Origin: a bacterium
GTDB taxonomy: Bacteria > Planctomycetota > UBA1135 > GCA-002686595
Reading direction: 5' to 3'
Length of the DNA stretch: 59,140 nt
Assembly (NCBI GenBank): GCA_030428395.1
Contig: JAUIDW010000005.1
Coordinates: 1 to 59,140 of the forward strand
This document shows positions 26,191 to 34,844 of this stretch, one piece after another; position 1 is the first letter of the stretch, and each line of letters begins with the position of its first letter. The notes under the pieces are model-generated. The model saw only the letters and a program-made list of their open reading frames with translations. It was not told the DNA's origin and did no database searches. The translations under genes and the position numbers were made by a program.

Positions 26191-28608
26191 ATGAACTTCC
26201 GACCGACCCCCCTCGCGTTCGCCTTCCTCGCCCTGCCGGCGGTGCTGTCCTGCACCGCCCAGGGCTCGCACGAGCCGGCTCCCCCCGCGGACTACGAGGG
26301 CAAGATCGCCCTCGACATCCGCGACTCCGAGCAGGACTGGGGCCCCTACACGCCCCGGCGGGCCCCCGAGGGTGCCCCCAACGTCCTCTTCATCCTCTAC
26401 GACGACACGGGCCAGGCCGCCTGGTCGCCCTACGGCGGCCGCATCTCGATGCCCACGCTGGACCGGCTGGCGGCCAGCGGCGTGACCTACACGCAGTGGC
26501 ACACGACCGCGCTGTGCTCGCCGACGCGCTCGACGATCATGACCGGGCGCAACCACCACCTGAACGGCATGGCCTCGATCACCGAGACCTCGGCCGGCTT
26601 CCCCGGCGCCTCCGGGCGCATCCCCGAGCAGTGCGCGAGCCTCGCGAACGTGCTGCGCGACGCGGGCTGGAGCACGTTCTGGCTCGGCAAGAACCACAAC
26701 GTCCCCGAGACCGACGTCTCGCCGGGCGCGAGCCGCAGCCAGTGGCCGCTGCAGCAGGGCTTCGACCGCTTCTACGGGTTCCTCGGCGGGGAGACCAACC
26801 AGTGGTACCCGGACCTCGTGAAGGACAACGACTTCATCGAGCCGCCGGCCACGCCCGAGGAGGGCTACCACCTCTCGAAGGACCTCGCCGACCAGGCGAT
26901 CCGCATGCTGCGCAACCAGCAGGCGACGAACCCCTCGAAGCCCTGGTACATGTGGTACTGCCCCGGCGCCAACCACGCCCCGCACCACAGCCCCCAGGAG
27001 TACATCGACAAGTACAAGGGCAAGTTCGACGACGGCTACGAGGCCTACCGCGAGTGGGTGCTGGCGCGCATGATCGAGCGCGGCGTCCTGCCCGCCGGGA
27101 CGGCGCTGACGCCGCTGAACCCGATGCCCGAGGACGAGGCCAACGCGGCGGACTCCGTCCGGCCCTGGGACTCGCTGAACGCCGACGAGAAGCGCCTGTT
27201 CTCCCGCATGGCGGAGGTCTTCGCGGGCTTCTCGGAGTACACGGACGCCCAGATCGGGCGCGTGATCGACTACCTCGAGGAGACCGGCCAGCTCGAGAAC
27301 ACCCTGGTGATCTACGCGGCCGACAACGGCACCTCCGGCGAGGGCAGCCCGAACGGCTCGGTGAACGAGAACAAGTTCTTCAACGGGTACCCCGACGAGC
27401 TCGAGGAGAACCTGAAGTACCTCGACACGCTCGGCGGGCCCGACACCTACAACCACTTCCCGACGGGCTGGGCCGCGGCGTTCTCGACGCCCTACAAGAT
27501 GTTCAAGCGCTACTCGCAGTTCGCGGGTGGTACCTGCGACCCGCTCGTCATGAGCTGGCCGAAGGGCATCCGGGCCCGCGGCGAGATGCGCCACCAGTAC
27601 CACCACTCGGTGGACATCGTGCCGACGATCCTCGACGTCTGCGGCGTCGAGATGCCCGACGTCTACCGGGGCGTCCCGCAGTGGCCGCTGTCGGGCGTCT
27701 CGATGCGCTACACCTTCGACGCCGCTCCGGACGATCCCACGCGCAAGGAGCGCCAGTACTACACCATGCTCGGCACGCGCGGGATCTGGGCGGACGGCTG
27801 GAAGGCCGCGGCCCTGCACGCCCCGCTGACCGGCCACGGCAGGTTCGACGAGGACGTCTGGGAGCTCTACCACGTGGACGAGGACCGCTCCGAGTCCCGC
27901 GACCTCGCGCAGGACCATCCCGGGAAGCTCCAGGAGCTGATCGCCATCTGGTTCGAGGAGGCGGAGCGCAACATGGTCCTGCCCCTCGACGACCGCAGCG
28001 CCACGGAGCTCCTCACCAACGAGCGGCCGACGGCCGAGCCGGTGCGCGACTGGTACCTGTACTACCCGGGCACCGAGCCCGTCCCCGAGAGCGTGGCGGT
28101 CAACGTCCGCGGTCGGTCCTACCGGATCCTGGCCAACGTCGAGATCCAGGAGGACGACTGCTCCGGCGTGATCTTCGCCCACGGCTCGCGCTTCGGCGGC
28201 CACACGCTGTTCATCAAGGACAGGAAGCTGCACTACGTCTACAACTTCCTCGGCATCCGCCCCGAGCAGAAGTTCGTCTCGAAGCCCCTCGCGCCCGGCA
28301 AGTACACGCTCGGGATGGAGTTCGAGTGGGAGAAGAAGGGCGACTACGGCGAGGGCCACGGCACCTGTCGCCTCCACGTGAACGACGAGGTGGTGGACGA
28401 GGGGCCGATGCGGACCCAGATCGGCAAGTTCACGCTCTCGGGCGACGGCCTGTGCGTCGGCTACGACAGCGGCGACAACGTCAGCCAGGAGTACGCCACG
28501 CCGGGCACGTTCACGGGCGGGACGATCGACTTCGTCGGCGTCTCCGTCGAGAAGGTCGAGTACCGCGACCTCGAGGGCGAGGCCCGGCGCGCGCTCCTGC
28601 GGCAGTAG
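26191..28608 (+). CDS. Cys-type arylsulfatase lipoprotein
   Basis: The 805-residue product begins with a lipoprotein signal (MNFRPTPLAFAFLALPAVLSC, Cys21); an in-frame ATG at 26161 would only lengthen the n-region. The sulfatase core has NVLFILYDDTG (metal Asp71-Asp72), the full formylglycine motif CSPTR at Cys109-Arg113 inside TTALCSPTRSTIMTGRNHH, WLGKNHN and IYAADNGTSGEG. The C-terminal 200 residues form a beta-rich domain with HGSRFGGHTLFIKDRKLHYVYNF, resembling the AtsA type of large arylsulfatases. It should remove sulfate esters from organic or polysaccharide substrates in the periplasm or at the cell surface after Cys109 is converted by an FGE encoded elsewhere. A perfect hairpin follows 28 nt after the stop. 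Confidence 0.93.
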   Translation: MNFRPTPLAFAFLALPAVLSCTAQGSHEPAPPADYEGKIALDIRDSEQDWGPYTPRRAPEGAPNVLFILYDDTGQAAWSPYGGRISMPTLDRLAASGVTYTQWHTTALCSPTRSTIMTGRNHHLNGMASITETSAGFPGASGRIPEQCASLANVLRDAGWSTFWLGKNHNVPETDVSPGASRSQWPLQQGFDRFYGFLGGETNQWYPDLVKDNDFIEPPATPEEGYHLSKDLADQAIRMLRNQQATNPSKPWYMWYCPGANHAPHHSPQEYIDKYKGKFDDGYEAYREWVLARMIERGVLPAGTALTPLNPMPEDEANAADSVRPWDSLNADEKRLFSRMAEVFAGFSEYTDAQIGRVIDYLEETGQLENTLVIYAADNGTSGEGSPNGSVNENKFFNGYPDELEENLKYLDTLGGPDTYNHFPTGWAAAFSTPYKMFKRYSQFAGGTCDPLVMSWPKGIRARGEMRHQYHHSVDIVPTILDVCGVEMPDVYRGVPQWPLSGVSMRYTFDAAPDDPTRKERQYYTMLGTRGIWADGWKAAALHAPLTGHGRFDEDVWELYHVDEDRSESRDLAQDHPGKLQELIAIWFEEAERNMVLPLDDRSATELLTNERPTAEPVRDWYLYYPGTEPVPESVAVNVRGRSYRILANVEIQEDDCSGVIFAHGSRFGGHTLFIKDRKLHYVYNFLGIRPEQKFVSKPLAPGKYTLGMEFEWEKKGDYGEGHGTCRLHVNDEVVDEGPMRTQIGKFTLSGDGLCVGYDSGDNVSQEYATPGTFTGGTIDFVGVSVEKVEYRDLEGEARRALLRQ

Positions 28609-28636
28609 GAGACGTCCCCCGACCCCGGCGCGCGGT

Positions 28637-28678
28637 CCGGCGCGGCGCGAGGCGGCTCTACCCCTCGCGCCGCGCCGG
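28637..28678 (+). terminator. Perfect 16-bp hairpin after arylsulfatase
   Basis: CCGGCGCGGCGCGAGG (28637-28652) pairs exactly with CCTCGCGCCGCGCCGG (28663-28678) across a 10-nt loop, 28 nt after the stop codon. No U-tract follows, so it is a U-less intrinsic terminator or an mRNA 3'-protecting stem. Confidence 0.65.
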
Positions 28679-28775
28679 TGCCGCGTGGCGGCCGCCCCGA
28701 CCCGTCCGGTCCCGTGCGCCCCGCGCACCGGCCGACTACGCAGTTGTTCGCATCCTGCCGCGGACACGGCCGCCC

Positions 28776-28781
28776 TAGCAT
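28776..28781 (+). promoter_or_regulatory. Candidate -10 element TAGCAT for the 160-aa gene
   Basis: TAGCAT lies 44 nt before ATG 28826, between the terminator-like hairpin and the GAGGAGG ribosome-binding site (28813-28819). Confidence 0.45.
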
Positions 28782-28825
28782 GGGCCCTCGATCGTCCACT
28801 CGAACCACCGACGAGGAGGTCCCCC

Positions 28826-29308
28826 ATGAAGCTCGCGAGCCTGACCCTGGGCGCCGTCGCCGCCACCCTCTTCTTCTCCTCTCCGCCGCAGGAGACACCG
28901 CCCGCGATGGTGTCCTGCTACGAGTCCCTGGCCGACACCATCCTCGCGGTGAAGCAGACGGAGGAGCACTTCGTCCGTTCGCTGCTGGACGGGCACTACC
29001 ACGCCGCGAAGGCCTACGTGCAGCGCGGTGAGTCCGCGCGCGCGGCCGCCGAGATGGCGCTCTTCGCGAACGAGGGCGACAACGCCATCGGCGGCGTGCG
29101 CAAGCGCTTGCTCGAGGGCGGCCACCACCACAACGCCGCCGGGGAGGCCAAGGGGATCTACGAGCCCGGCTTCGTCGTCGTCACGCGTCAGGCGAAGCAG
29201 GAGGCCCTGGCCGCCGCCACCGCGATGCGCAGCGCCGCCGACGACGAGCAGCGCAAGGCCGCCTGGGAGGACTTCTCCGCGGTCGCGCACGGCCTCATGC
29301 CGAAGTGA
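28826..29308 (+). CDS. Small secreted helical protein, His-containing, unknown function
   Basis: A strong GAGGAGG Shine-Dalgarno at 28813-28819 fixes the start. The 160-residue product has a signal-like N-terminus (MKLASLTLGAVAATLFFSS) and an all-helical mature part with several His clusters (LLDGHYHAAKAYVQRGE and LLEGGHHHNAAGEAKG), suggesting a four-helix bundle that might bind metal. There is no CxxCH haem motif. It overlaps the next gene by 4 nt (GTGA), so the two are probably translated together. I do not recognise the family. Confidence 0.75.
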   Translation: MKLASLTLGAVAATLFFSSPPQETPPAMVSCYESLADTILAVKQTEEHFVRSLLDGHYHAAKAYVQRGESARAAAEMALFANEGDNAIGGVRKRLLEGGHHHNAAGEAKGIYEPGFVVVTRQAKQEALAAATAMRSAADDEQRKAAWEDFSAVAHGLMPK

Positions 29309-30957
29309 GACGAGACCGGCTCCTCCGACGCATCCAGCTGTCGACCGCCCTGGCCCTCGCCGCCTGCGGACCGGCCCCCGGGGAGCGGCCCGGCGCCGGG
29401 CCGGGTCCGGGCTTCTACTTCGTGGACGTCGCCGCGGAGGCGGGGCTGACGCGCCCGACCTGGTGCGGGCGCGCCGCGAAGCCGCACATCCTGGAGTCCG
29501 GAGGGACGGGCCTGGCGCTCCTCGACCACGACGGGGACGGCGACCTGGACCTGTACCTCGTGAACGGCTGGCGCCTCGAAGGGGCCTCCGTCGTCGAGCG
29601 CGGCCGCAACGCGCTGTACGAGAACCGCGGCGACGGGACGTTCGTGGACGTCACCGAGATCGCGGGCGTCGGGGACGACGGGTGGGGCTGCGGCGTGGGC
29701 GTGGGAGACGTCGACGGCGACGGCCGCCCCGACCTCTTCGTCGCCAACTTCGGCCCCGACGTGCTCTACCGCAACCGCGGCGACGGGACCTTCGAGCGCC
29801 TCCCGGACGGGCCCGGCTTCGACGGCTGGTCCGCGTGCCCGGTGTTCTTCGACGCCGATGGCGACGGCCACGAGGACCTCTACCTGAGCGCCTACATCGC
29901 GTGCACCCTCGAGGAGGTCCTGGACGCGCAGCCGACGCTCGACTGGAAGGACCAGGCAGTAATGCTGGGGCCCTTCGGGCTCGAGGGGGCGGGGAACCGC
30001 TTCTTCGAGAACCTCGGAGGAGGCCGCTTCGAGGACGCCACCGCGAAGTCGGGACTCGCGGACGTGGGCCTCTACTACAGCTTCGGCGTCGTGGCCGCGG
30101 ACCTCGACGACGACGGGGACCGCGACCTGTACGTGGCGAACGACTCCAACCCCAACTACCTGTATCGCAACGACGGGCGCGGCCACTTCCAGGACGTCGG
30201 CCTGTGGAGCGGCTGCGCGCTGGACTCCGCCGGCATGGCCCAGGCCGGGATGGGAATCGCCCCGGGCGACTTCGACGCGGACGGACGCGTGGACCTGTTC
30301 GTCACGCACTTCGCCGAGGACTCCTCCACGCTGTACCGCAACCTCGGGGACTGCCTGTTCGAGGACGTGTCCCGGCGCTTCGGCATCCGCCAGCCGACGT
30401 ACGCGCCGCTGTCCTGGGGCACCTGCCTGGTGGACCTGGACCTCGACGGCCTGCTCGACCTCTTCATCGCGAACGGCCACATCTACCCGCAGGCCGACCA
30501 GGTCGCCGGCACGAGCTACGGCCAGGCGAACCAGCTGCTGGCCTGGGACGGCCGCACCTTCACCGACGTCAGCTCCACGGCCGGTCCCGGGCTGGCCGTC
30601 GAGGAGTCCAGCCGGGGCGTGGCCTGCGGGGACCTCGACGGGGACGGAGACCTCGACCTGGTGGTCGCCAACGTCGACGCTCCGCCGACCCTGCTGCGCA
30701 ACGACTCCGCGCGCCGCGGCTCCTGGCTCCTCGTCGACGCCCCCGGCGCGCTCTGCGTCACGGCGGCCGTCGGCGACCGGCGCTGGGTCCGCCACGCCGT
30801 CCGCGGGGGCTCCTTCAACTCCGCCTGCGACCAGCGCCTCCACTTCGGCCTCGGACCCGCGGACCGCGTCGACGAGCTGACCGTCCGCTGGCCGGACGGC
30901 ACCGAGACCGTGCGAAGCGAGGTCGCCGTGGACCAGGTCGTGCGCGTCTCGCGCTGA
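29305..30957 (+). CDS. VCBS/FG-GAP and ASPIC/UnbV repeat lipoprotein
   Basis: The 550-residue protein starts with GTG overlapping the previous stop (GTGA) and has a short lipoprotein signal (STALALAAC, Cys21). Seven calcium-loop-type repeats mark a VCBS/FG-GAP propeller: DHDGDGDLD, DVDGDGRPD, DADGDGHED, DLDDDGDRD, DFDADGRVD, DLDLDGLLD and DLDGDGDLD. The C-terminus matches the ASPIC/UnbV domain (LHFGLGPADRVDELTVRWPDGTETV). Such proteins are exported, calcium-stabilised and probably bind protein or polysaccharide ligands; their exact role is unknown. It is co-transcribed with the 160-residue protein and converges on the histidine kinase gene. Confidence 0.9.
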   Translation: MRRDRLLRRIQLSTALALAACGPAPGERPGAGPGPGFYFVDVAAEAGLTRPTWCGRAAKPHILESGGTGLALLDHDGDGDLDLYLVNGWRLEGASVVERGRNALYENRGDGTFVDVTEIAGVGDDGWGCGVGVGDVDGDGRPDLFVANFGPDVLYRNRGDGTFERLPDGPGFDGWSACPVFFDADGDGHEDLYLSAYIACTLEEVLDAQPTLDWKDQAVMLGPFGLEGAGNRFFENLGGGRFEDATAKSGLADVGLYYSFGVVAADLDDDGDRDLYVANDSNPNYLYRNDGRGHFQDVGLWSGCALDSAGMAQAGMGIAPGDFDADGRVDLFVTHFAEDSSTLYRNLGDCLFEDVSRRFGIRQPTYAPLSWGTCLVDLDLDGLLDLFIANGHIYPQADQVAGTSYGQANQLLAWDGRTFTDVSSTAGPGLAVEESSRGVACGDLDGDGDLDLVVANVDAPPTLLRNDSARRGSWLLVDAPGALCVTAAVGDRRWVRHAVRGGSFNSACDQRLHFGLGPADRVDELTVRWPDGTETVRSEVAVDQVVRVSR

Positions 30958-30990
30958 CCCGCTCCGTCCGGTTCCCGGTCCCCCACCCGC

Positions 30991-32406
30991 TCAGCGGGGC
31001 AGCCGGACCTCGAACCGGGCCCCGCCCGCAGGCGCGTCGCCGACCTCGATCTCGCCGCCGTGGGCGCGCGCCGCCCTGCGCGCCAGCGCCAGCCCGAGCC
31101 CGTATCCCGCACGCTCGCCGTGGGGAGGCGAGCCCTGGTAGAAGGCCTCGAAGATCGCCTCGCGCTCCGCCGGATCCACGCCGCGCCCTCGATCCGACAC
31201 GGACACGACCAGGTGCTCCGCGCGACCGTCGATCGTCGTCTCGACCGTCGTCCCAGGAGGTGTCCAGCGCACGGCGTTGCCGACCAGGTTGCGGAGCATC
31301 AGGACAAGCGCCTCGCGGTCCCCCCGGACGCTCATGTCCCCCAGCTCACGGACCTCGAGCCGGACCCCGCGCCGGTCCGCCTCGCGCCTCTCCTGGCTCA
31401 GCCGCAGCTGGATCTCCGCGCCGTAGTCGAACCACTCCTGGCGAGACAGACGGCCCATGTCGCGGAGCGCCGTCAGGGTGATCATGTTGTCAACGACCAG
31501 GGCGAGCTCGCGGAGCTCGTCCAGCTGGCGCCTGATCAGATCGCGATACTCGCCCGCCTCCCGTTCGCGCAGGAGGGAGACCTCCGCCTCGGAGATGAGG
31601 TTCTGCAGGGGCGAGCGCAGCTCGTGAGCCAGGCCCGCGGTGAGGAGGACGTTCCGGGAGTGCTCGGCCCGCACGCGCCCGATGGTCTCGTCGAACGCCC
31701 GCACGACGCGACGGATCTCGGCAGGTGCCCCTTCCGGAGGAGGAACGCCCCCCGCTTCGTCCAGGTGCGAGCTCGACGCGCTGCGCGCCACTTGCTCCAG
31801 CAACCGGGAGAGCCGCTGCGAGAAGAAGGCGCACGCGAGGGATCCCAGGACGACGCCCACTCCCGACAGGGCCATCAACAGGCCGCCCATCCGGGCGAGC
31901 TGTCGAGCTCTCGGCCGGCCGTCGATCAGCAGCTCCAGGACGAGGTGCTCGACCGAGCCACCCGGCTCGGTCGCCGTCGGATGGACCTGGACGCCAAGGC
32001 TGCGGCGACGGAGGAACCGGCCGGGACGCGTCGTCTGCTCGTCCCGGGGTGGCGGCCCGGCCGGCCAGGGGACCGGCGCGATCGCACCCCCGGTCAGCCA
32101 TGGCGTAGGGTCCTCGCCGCGCCACACGCGCAGGCTCACGTGGAGCTCGGGGTGCTCGCGATCGAGGTCCAGCGCGGACGCTCTGATCCGCTCCGCGTCG
32201 ACAGGGTCTTCGAGGACCCGGACCGCGAGCTCCGCACATTCCTCCACCGCGAGCGTGTCCAGCTCCCGCCGCAGGGACGCGCCCAGGATCCAGACGACGA
32301 GCACGCCCCCGAGGACCCACGCCCCGAGCAGCACTCCCGTCCCCCAGGCGACGAGGCGCCCGCGCAGTGTCCAGGTCCGCCGCGCCCCCTCCTCCGGGTC
32401 GCTCAT
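30991..32406 (-). CDS. Sensor histidine kinase (two TM, HAMP-type linker)
   Basis: The 471-residue protein has TM1 (about 18-44), an extracytoplasmic domain of about 125 residues, TM2 (about 172-195), a linker with HAMP character, the dimerisation/phosphoacceptor helix with His261 (TAGLAHELRSPLQNLI) and an ATPase domain with N box (LRNLVGNAVRWTPPG), G1 (VSDRGRGVDP) and G2 (GYGLGLALARRAARAHGG). It should autophosphorylate on His261 and pass phosphate to the response regulator, with which it overlaps by 4 nt (ATGA). The signal is unknown, but its divergent partner operon concerns envelope glycolipids. Confidence 0.94.
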   Translation of the reverse strand: MSDPEEGARRTWTLRGRLVAWGTGVLLGAWVLGGVLVVWILGASLRRELDTLAVEECAELAVRVLEDPVDAERIRASALDLDREHPELHVSLRVWRGEDPTPWLTGGAIAPVPWPAGPPPRDEQTTRPGRFLRRRSLGVQVHPTATEPGGSVEHLVLELLIDGRPRARQLARMGGLLMALSGVGVVLGSLACAFFSQRLSRLLEQVARSASSSHLDEAGGVPPPEGAPAEIRRVVRAFDETIGRVRAEHSRNVLLTAGLAHELRSPLQNLISEAEVSLLREREAGEYRDLIRRQLDELRELALVVDNMITLTALRDMGRLSRQEWFDYGAEIQLRLSQERREADRRGVRLEVRELGDMSVRGDREALVLMLRNLVGNAVRWTPPGTTVETTIDGRAEHLVVSVSDRGRGVDPAEREAIFEAFYQGSPPHGERAGYGLGLALARRAARAHGGEIEVGDAPAGGARFEVRLPR

Positions 32407-33083
32407 GGGTGACCCGGAACCCGCATCCGGTAGCCCTCGCCCACGACGGTCTCGATCCCGGCGGCCGCCTCGGGTCCCAGCCGCTTGCGCAGCCGCGCGA
32501 CCAGGACGTCCACGACGTTGGTCTGCGGGTCGAAGTGGAGCCTCCAGATCGCCTGGAGCAGCTCGGTGCGCGGGAAGGTCCGCCCCGGCCTCGACGCGAG
32601 CAGGACGAGCAAGGCGTGCTCCTTGGGACCGAGCTCCAGGCTGCGGCCGCGGAACTCGACCAGGCCCCGTCGCTGGTGGATGGTGAGCTCGCCGATGTGC
32701 TGGGGCTTCCTGTCTTCGTGCCGACGCGCGACCGCCTGGAGGCGGGCGAGCAGCTCCTGGAACGCGAAGGGCTTGATCATGTAGTCGTCGGCTCCGAGCT
32801 CCAGACCGCGCACGCGGTCGTCCACCTCCTGACGAGCCGTGAGGTAGATCACGGGTGTCTCGACGCCCGCCTCCCGCAGGCGCCCGAGCAGCGCCCAGCC
32901 GTCCACACCGGGCATCATCACGTCCAGGAGCAAGACGTCGGGCGCGGGCCGCGTGGCGTCCAGCATCCGGGCGAGCCCGTCCTTCGCGGACGGGAACGTC
33001 TCGCAGTCGTGCCCCGACTCGCGGAGCCCGCGCTCCATCGTCGCGAGCAGCCGGACGTCGTCGTCGATCAGGCAGAGGTGCAT
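32403..33083 (-). CDS. OmpR/PhoB-family response regulator
   Basis: The 226-residue protein has a receiver domain with the acidic pair (LIDDD), phosphoacceptor Asp54 (LLLDVMMPG), Thr82 and Lys104 (IKPFAFQEL), followed by a winged-helix DNA-binding domain (about 130-224; ELGPKEHALLVLLASRPGRTF and TNVVDVLVARLRKRLG). It begins at ATG 33083 and its TGA overlaps the kinase ATG. It faces the GT39 operon across a 195-nt region, so it probably regulates that operon, itself, or both. Confidence 0.94.
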   Translation of the reverse strand: MHLCLIDDDVRLLATMERGLRESGHDCETFPSAKDGLARMLDATRPAPDVLLLDVMMPGVDGWALLGRLREAGVETPVIYLTARQEVDDRVRGLELGADDYMIKPFAFQELLARLQAVARRHEDRKPQHIGELTIHQRRGLVEFRGRSLELGPKEHALLVLLASRPGRTFPRTELLQAIWRLHFDPQTNVVDVLVARLRKRLGPEAAAGIETVVGEGYRMRVPGHP

Positions 33084-33183
33084 GGGCCTGCGCGAACGCG
33101 ACCCGGCGCGTTCGACGCGGCACCGGACCGAGCTGGCGAGCTCGATGATGCGCTTCCCGTCGCGCCCGCGGCCGGCCCGTCGG

Positions 33184-33199
33184 ATTACATCGATGCAAT
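33184..33199. promoter_or_regulatory. Near-perfect 16-bp palindrome in divergent region (candidate operator)
   Basis: ATTACATCGATGCAAT at 33184-33199 equals its reverse complement except for one symmetric pair, and is AT-rich in a GC-rich background. It lies between the response-regulator start (33083) and the GT39 start (33279); a related TAATG occurs at 33221-33225. It may be the regulator binding site or part of the divergent promoters. Confidence 0.5.
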
Positions 33200-33278
33200 G
33201 TCGAGGAGATGGCACGGTCGTAATGCGGTTCCCAGCGCACGAGACGCACATTCCGTCGGCGACACCGAGGCTTCCGCC

Positions 33279-34844
33279 ATGTCTCTCGATTTCTCCGCGT
33301 CCGTCCGGCCGGCTCGCACGTCCCTCGCTCCCGGGGAGGGACGCGGTGCCTCCTGGCTCGACGGTGCCTGGCTGGCCGCGACCCTGGCACTGGTCGCGCT
33401 GCTGCTGTTCCTCCACCTGGGCGCGGCGCCCGTGACACGGAGGGCGGAGGCCCGCGTCTGGGGCGTCGTGACGACCATGCTCCGCACCGGCGACTTCCTG
33501 GTGCCGCGCCTCGGCGACGACCTGCGGCTCGAGAAGCCGCCCCTGTACTACTGGCTCGCCGCGGCGTGGGCCCACGCCGGCGGGACGAGGAGCCTCCTCT
33601 GGCTGCGCGCTCCGTCCGCGCTGTGCGCCCTCGCGCTGGTTCCCGTGACGTACGGGTGGGCCCGTCGTGCCGCCGGAGCCCGCACCGCGCTCTTCGCGGC
33701 GGTGCTCACGGGCCTGCACGTCCAGCTCGTGGCCCTGGGACGCCGCGGAGTCGCCGAGCCCCTCCTGGCCCTGGCTTGCACCGGGTGCTTCCTGGCGTTC
33801 GACCGCCTGGCCTTCGAGCGCCGGCCCGGGAGCCTCGCGCTGTTCGCAGGTTGCCTGGCGCTGGCCCTGCTCGCGAAGGCGACCGCGGCCCTGCTCGTCG
33901 TGGGCCTGCCGATCGCCGTGTTCCTGGCGAGCCGCGGCGAGCTCCGCCGCGTCGGTGCGCGCGCCGCCCTGGCCGTCGGTGCGGCGCTCGCGATCGGGCT
34001 GTCCTGGTACGTCGTGCTGGCGCTCCGGGAGCCCGCCGCCTGCTCCCAGTTCCTGCAGGCGCTCTTCCTGCCCGTCGCGGGGTCGGGAGCGGAGTCCACG
34101 GCCGCCGTCCACCGCGGCGCGCCCTGGCAGACGTCGGCCTTCCTGCTCCAGCGCGGCTGGCCTGGCATCGCGTTGCTGCCGGCCGGGGTCCTCGCGGCTC
34201 GACGCACCCGACTCTGGCGAACGCAGCCGCGCGTCCGCTTCGCCGCCACGGTGTTCCTGGTCGTGTTCGCGGTCTTCTCGCTGCTCCCGCAGAAGCAGGC
34301 GCACTACGTCCTGCCGGTCATGCCGGCGCTCTGGATCGTCCTGGCGGACTCCGTCCAGCGCGTGGTCGCCCCGCGCACCTCGAGGAGGGCGCTCGCGTGC
34401 GTGCTCGCCGGCACCGCGGTCCTGGGGTCCGTGGTCGGCTCGGTCTACCTCGGAGCGGTCCGCCAGCTTCCCGGTCCCGCGACCGCGTGGACCCTGGCGC
34501 TGCTCTTCCTCGGCGTGCTCGGCGTCACCGCGCTCAGGACCGGTCGAACGCGGGCCGCGGTCGCCGCGGTGGCCCTGCAGTTCGGAGCCCTCCTGCTGCT
34601 CCACCACGGCAGCATCGACCTCTGGCAGCGGCGTCTCGACGTCGGCGAGGCCCGCGCGACCGCCGGCCGCGAAGCTCGGGCGTGGAACCGCGCACGCGAG
34701 CTCCACCCCGCGGTCTCCCGCCTCTTCCCGGAGCATGGGCGCGGGCCGCTGGTCTACGCGGGGGACGGCGCCTGGACTCGGGCGGCCGCCGGAACTCCGT
34801 ACGCCACTCTGCCCGTCCTGGCCGCGGGAGGTGAGCTGCCGTGA
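33279..34844 (+). CDS. GT39/ArnT-like integral membrane glycosyltransferase
   Basis: The 521-residue protein has about 11-12 membrane segments. The first periplasmic loop carries the family motif RRAEARVWGVVTTMLRTGDFLVPRLGDDLRLEKPPLYYWLAAAW, equivalent to the DEARYA...GDW..P...EKPPL.YW signature of ArnT/PMT-type enzymes, although the usual Asp-Glu is Ala-Glu here. Such enzymes move a sugar from undecaprenyl phosphate to an envelope lipid or protein outside the membrane. It is the first gene of a coupled operon whose next gene is a GT2 enzyme that could make the lipid-linked donor. ATG 33279 is the closest start to the first membrane segment. Confidence 0.88.
   Translation: MSLDFSASVRPARTSLAPGEGRGASWLDGAWLAATLALVALLLFLHLGAAPVTRRAEARVWGVVTTMLRTGDFLVPRLGDDLRLEKPPLYYWLAAAWAHAGGTRSLLWLRAPSALCALALVPVTYGWARRAAGARTALFAAVLTGLHVQLVALGRRGVAEPLLALACTGCFLAFDRLAFERRPGSLALFAGCLALALLAKATAALLVVGLPIAVFLASRGELRRVGARAALAVGAALAIGLSWYVVLALREPAACSQFLQALFLPVAGSGAESTAAVHRGAPWQTSAFLLQRGWPGIALLPAGVLAARRTRLWRTQPRVRFAATVFLVVFAVFSLLPQKQAHYVLPVMPALWIVLADSVQRVVAPRTSRRALACVLAGTAVLGSVVGSVYLGAVRQLPGPATAWTLALLFLGVLGVTALRTGRTRAAVAAVALQFGALLLLHHGSIDLWQRRLDVGEARATAGREARAWNRARELHPAVSRLFPEHGRGPLVYAGDGAWTRAAAGTPYATLPVLAAGGELP

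Noticed and set aside
28744-28781. TTGTTC as a -35 for TAGCAT before the 160-residue gene
   Set aside because: The spacing is 26 nt, too long for a sigma70-type promoter.
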